Positions 63,742 through 64,000 of a stretch of 64,000 bases of DNA are shown here, piece after piece. The position numbers were made by a program, and so were the translations under genes. The notes under the pieces are model-generated. The model was not told the origin of the DNA and searched no databases. It saw only the letters and a program-made list of their open reading frames with translations. Source of the stretch: Prochlorococcus sp. MIT 1307. GTDB lineage: Bacteria > Cyanobacteriota > Cyanobacteriia > PCC-6307 > Cyanobiaceae. Position 1 is the stretch's first letter; each line of letters begins with the position of its first letter. The stretch lies in the NCBI RefSeq assembly GCF_034092395.1, contig NZ_CP139301.1, positions 1,116,001-1,180,000 of the forward strand, given 5' to 3'.

Positions 63742-64000
63742 CTATAAATAAATTTTATCTACAATTGAAGCAACATGTCCATCACTAAGTTCAATCATTA
63801 ATCTTTCACCCTTAGAAAGCTCCTGAATACTGTTAACAGGTCTTCCAAGACGGTTACGCACAATGGCAAAACCACGCATCAATACTCGGTCGGGTGAAAG
63901 AGCATTTAATAATTGAGACTTGTTTTGGAGATCTTCCTTCTTCCTTTGAATTAAAAGTAAAGGTTCTTTAGTTTTCCATAACTTCTTTCTGTCTAATAAT
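63742..64000 (-). CDS. xseA: exodeoxyribonuclease VII large subunit, C-terminal part
   Basis: The reading frame leaves the right edge. The visible 85 residues include L-N-A-L-S-P-D-R-V-L-M-R-G-F-A-I-V and L-S-K-G-E-R-L-M-I-E-L-S-D-G, the conserved C-terminus of XseA, ending in K-I-Y-L. The catalytic core lies outside the window. Confidence 0.88.
   Translation of the reverse strand, partial: LLDRKKLWKTKEPLLLIQRKKEDLQNKSQLLNALSPDRVLMRGFAIVRNRLGRPVNSIQELSKGERLMIELSDGHVASIVDKIYL

Overview
The window looks like a chromosomal segment of a marine picocyanobacterium, most likely a low-light-adapted Prochlorococcus. The evidence is the gene content: plant-type NDH-1 subunits, Ycf3 and Ycf34, RpaA/RpaB response regulators, crtP-crtB-crtQ carotenoid genes, an SLH-domain porin and many cyanobacteria-only DUF proteins. 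The DNA is AT-rich, intergenic spaces are short, and many genes overlap by 1-8 bases. I see no insertion sequence, phage gene, CRISPR array or rRNA operon. The strain assignment is an inference.

Layout. 1-3.9 kb: end of a CYTH-domain gene, a small conserved ORF, a PedR-type LuxR regulator, metF, a sugar-phosphate nucleotidyltransferase and scpA. 4.0-13.1 kb: photosynthetic electron transport and carotenoids, with ndhD and ndhF, an NnrU/Z-ISO-like membrane protein, a RbcR-type LysR regulator, a DUF3172 protein, ndhM, crtP and crtB. 13.2-20.6 kb: an RRM protein, the CCA enzyme, ycf34, tsaB, then a fatty-acid/phospholipid run (plsC, fabD, fabH, plsX) next to rpaB. 20.7-28.9 kb: radA, ycf3, a copper P-type ATPase, tmk, holB, rpaA, tRNA-Asn, an orphan ABC ATPase and a small unknown gene.

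28.9-29.26 kb holds no convincing protein gene. It contains a structured, terminator-ended element with a 17-codon ORF behind a near-perfect Shine-Dalgarno sequence, probably a small RNA. 29.3-33.6 kb is a three-gene membrane glycosyltransferase cluster. 33.6-37.7 kb carries a porin, cysK, a J-domain protein and ndhO. 37.8-43 kb carries an epimerase, an LpxB-like protein, a TPR protein, an IscA-type protein, crtQ and a SRPBCC protein. 43-49.6 kb carries hemD, a GH3 enzyme, rbfA, a DUF751 protein, a GST, a CRR7-like protein, aroK, a tandem pterin synthase and a RibD_C reductase. 49.7-64 kb carries a DUF482 protein, a DUF4346 protein, a probable petL missed by length filters, rimO, a VKOR-thioredoxin fusion, nadB, a DUF3120 protein, uppP, a DUF512 radical-SAM protein, a TolC-like protein, an inositol-phosphatase-family protein, a YihY-family protein, a zinc-ribbon protein, xseB and the end of xseA.

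Together the genes serve core photoautotrophic housekeeping. NDH-1 is represented by four subunits plus a CRR7-like factor. Three desaturation and condensation enzymes of carotenoid synthesis, plus a likely isomerase, occur on one 64-kb segment. Both OmpR-family regulators, RpaA and RpaB, are also here. The most useful points to follow up are the 29-kb RNA-like element, a Yfr1-complementary site over the porin start, the pterin synthase with a degenerate first domain, and the Z-ISO-like gene.
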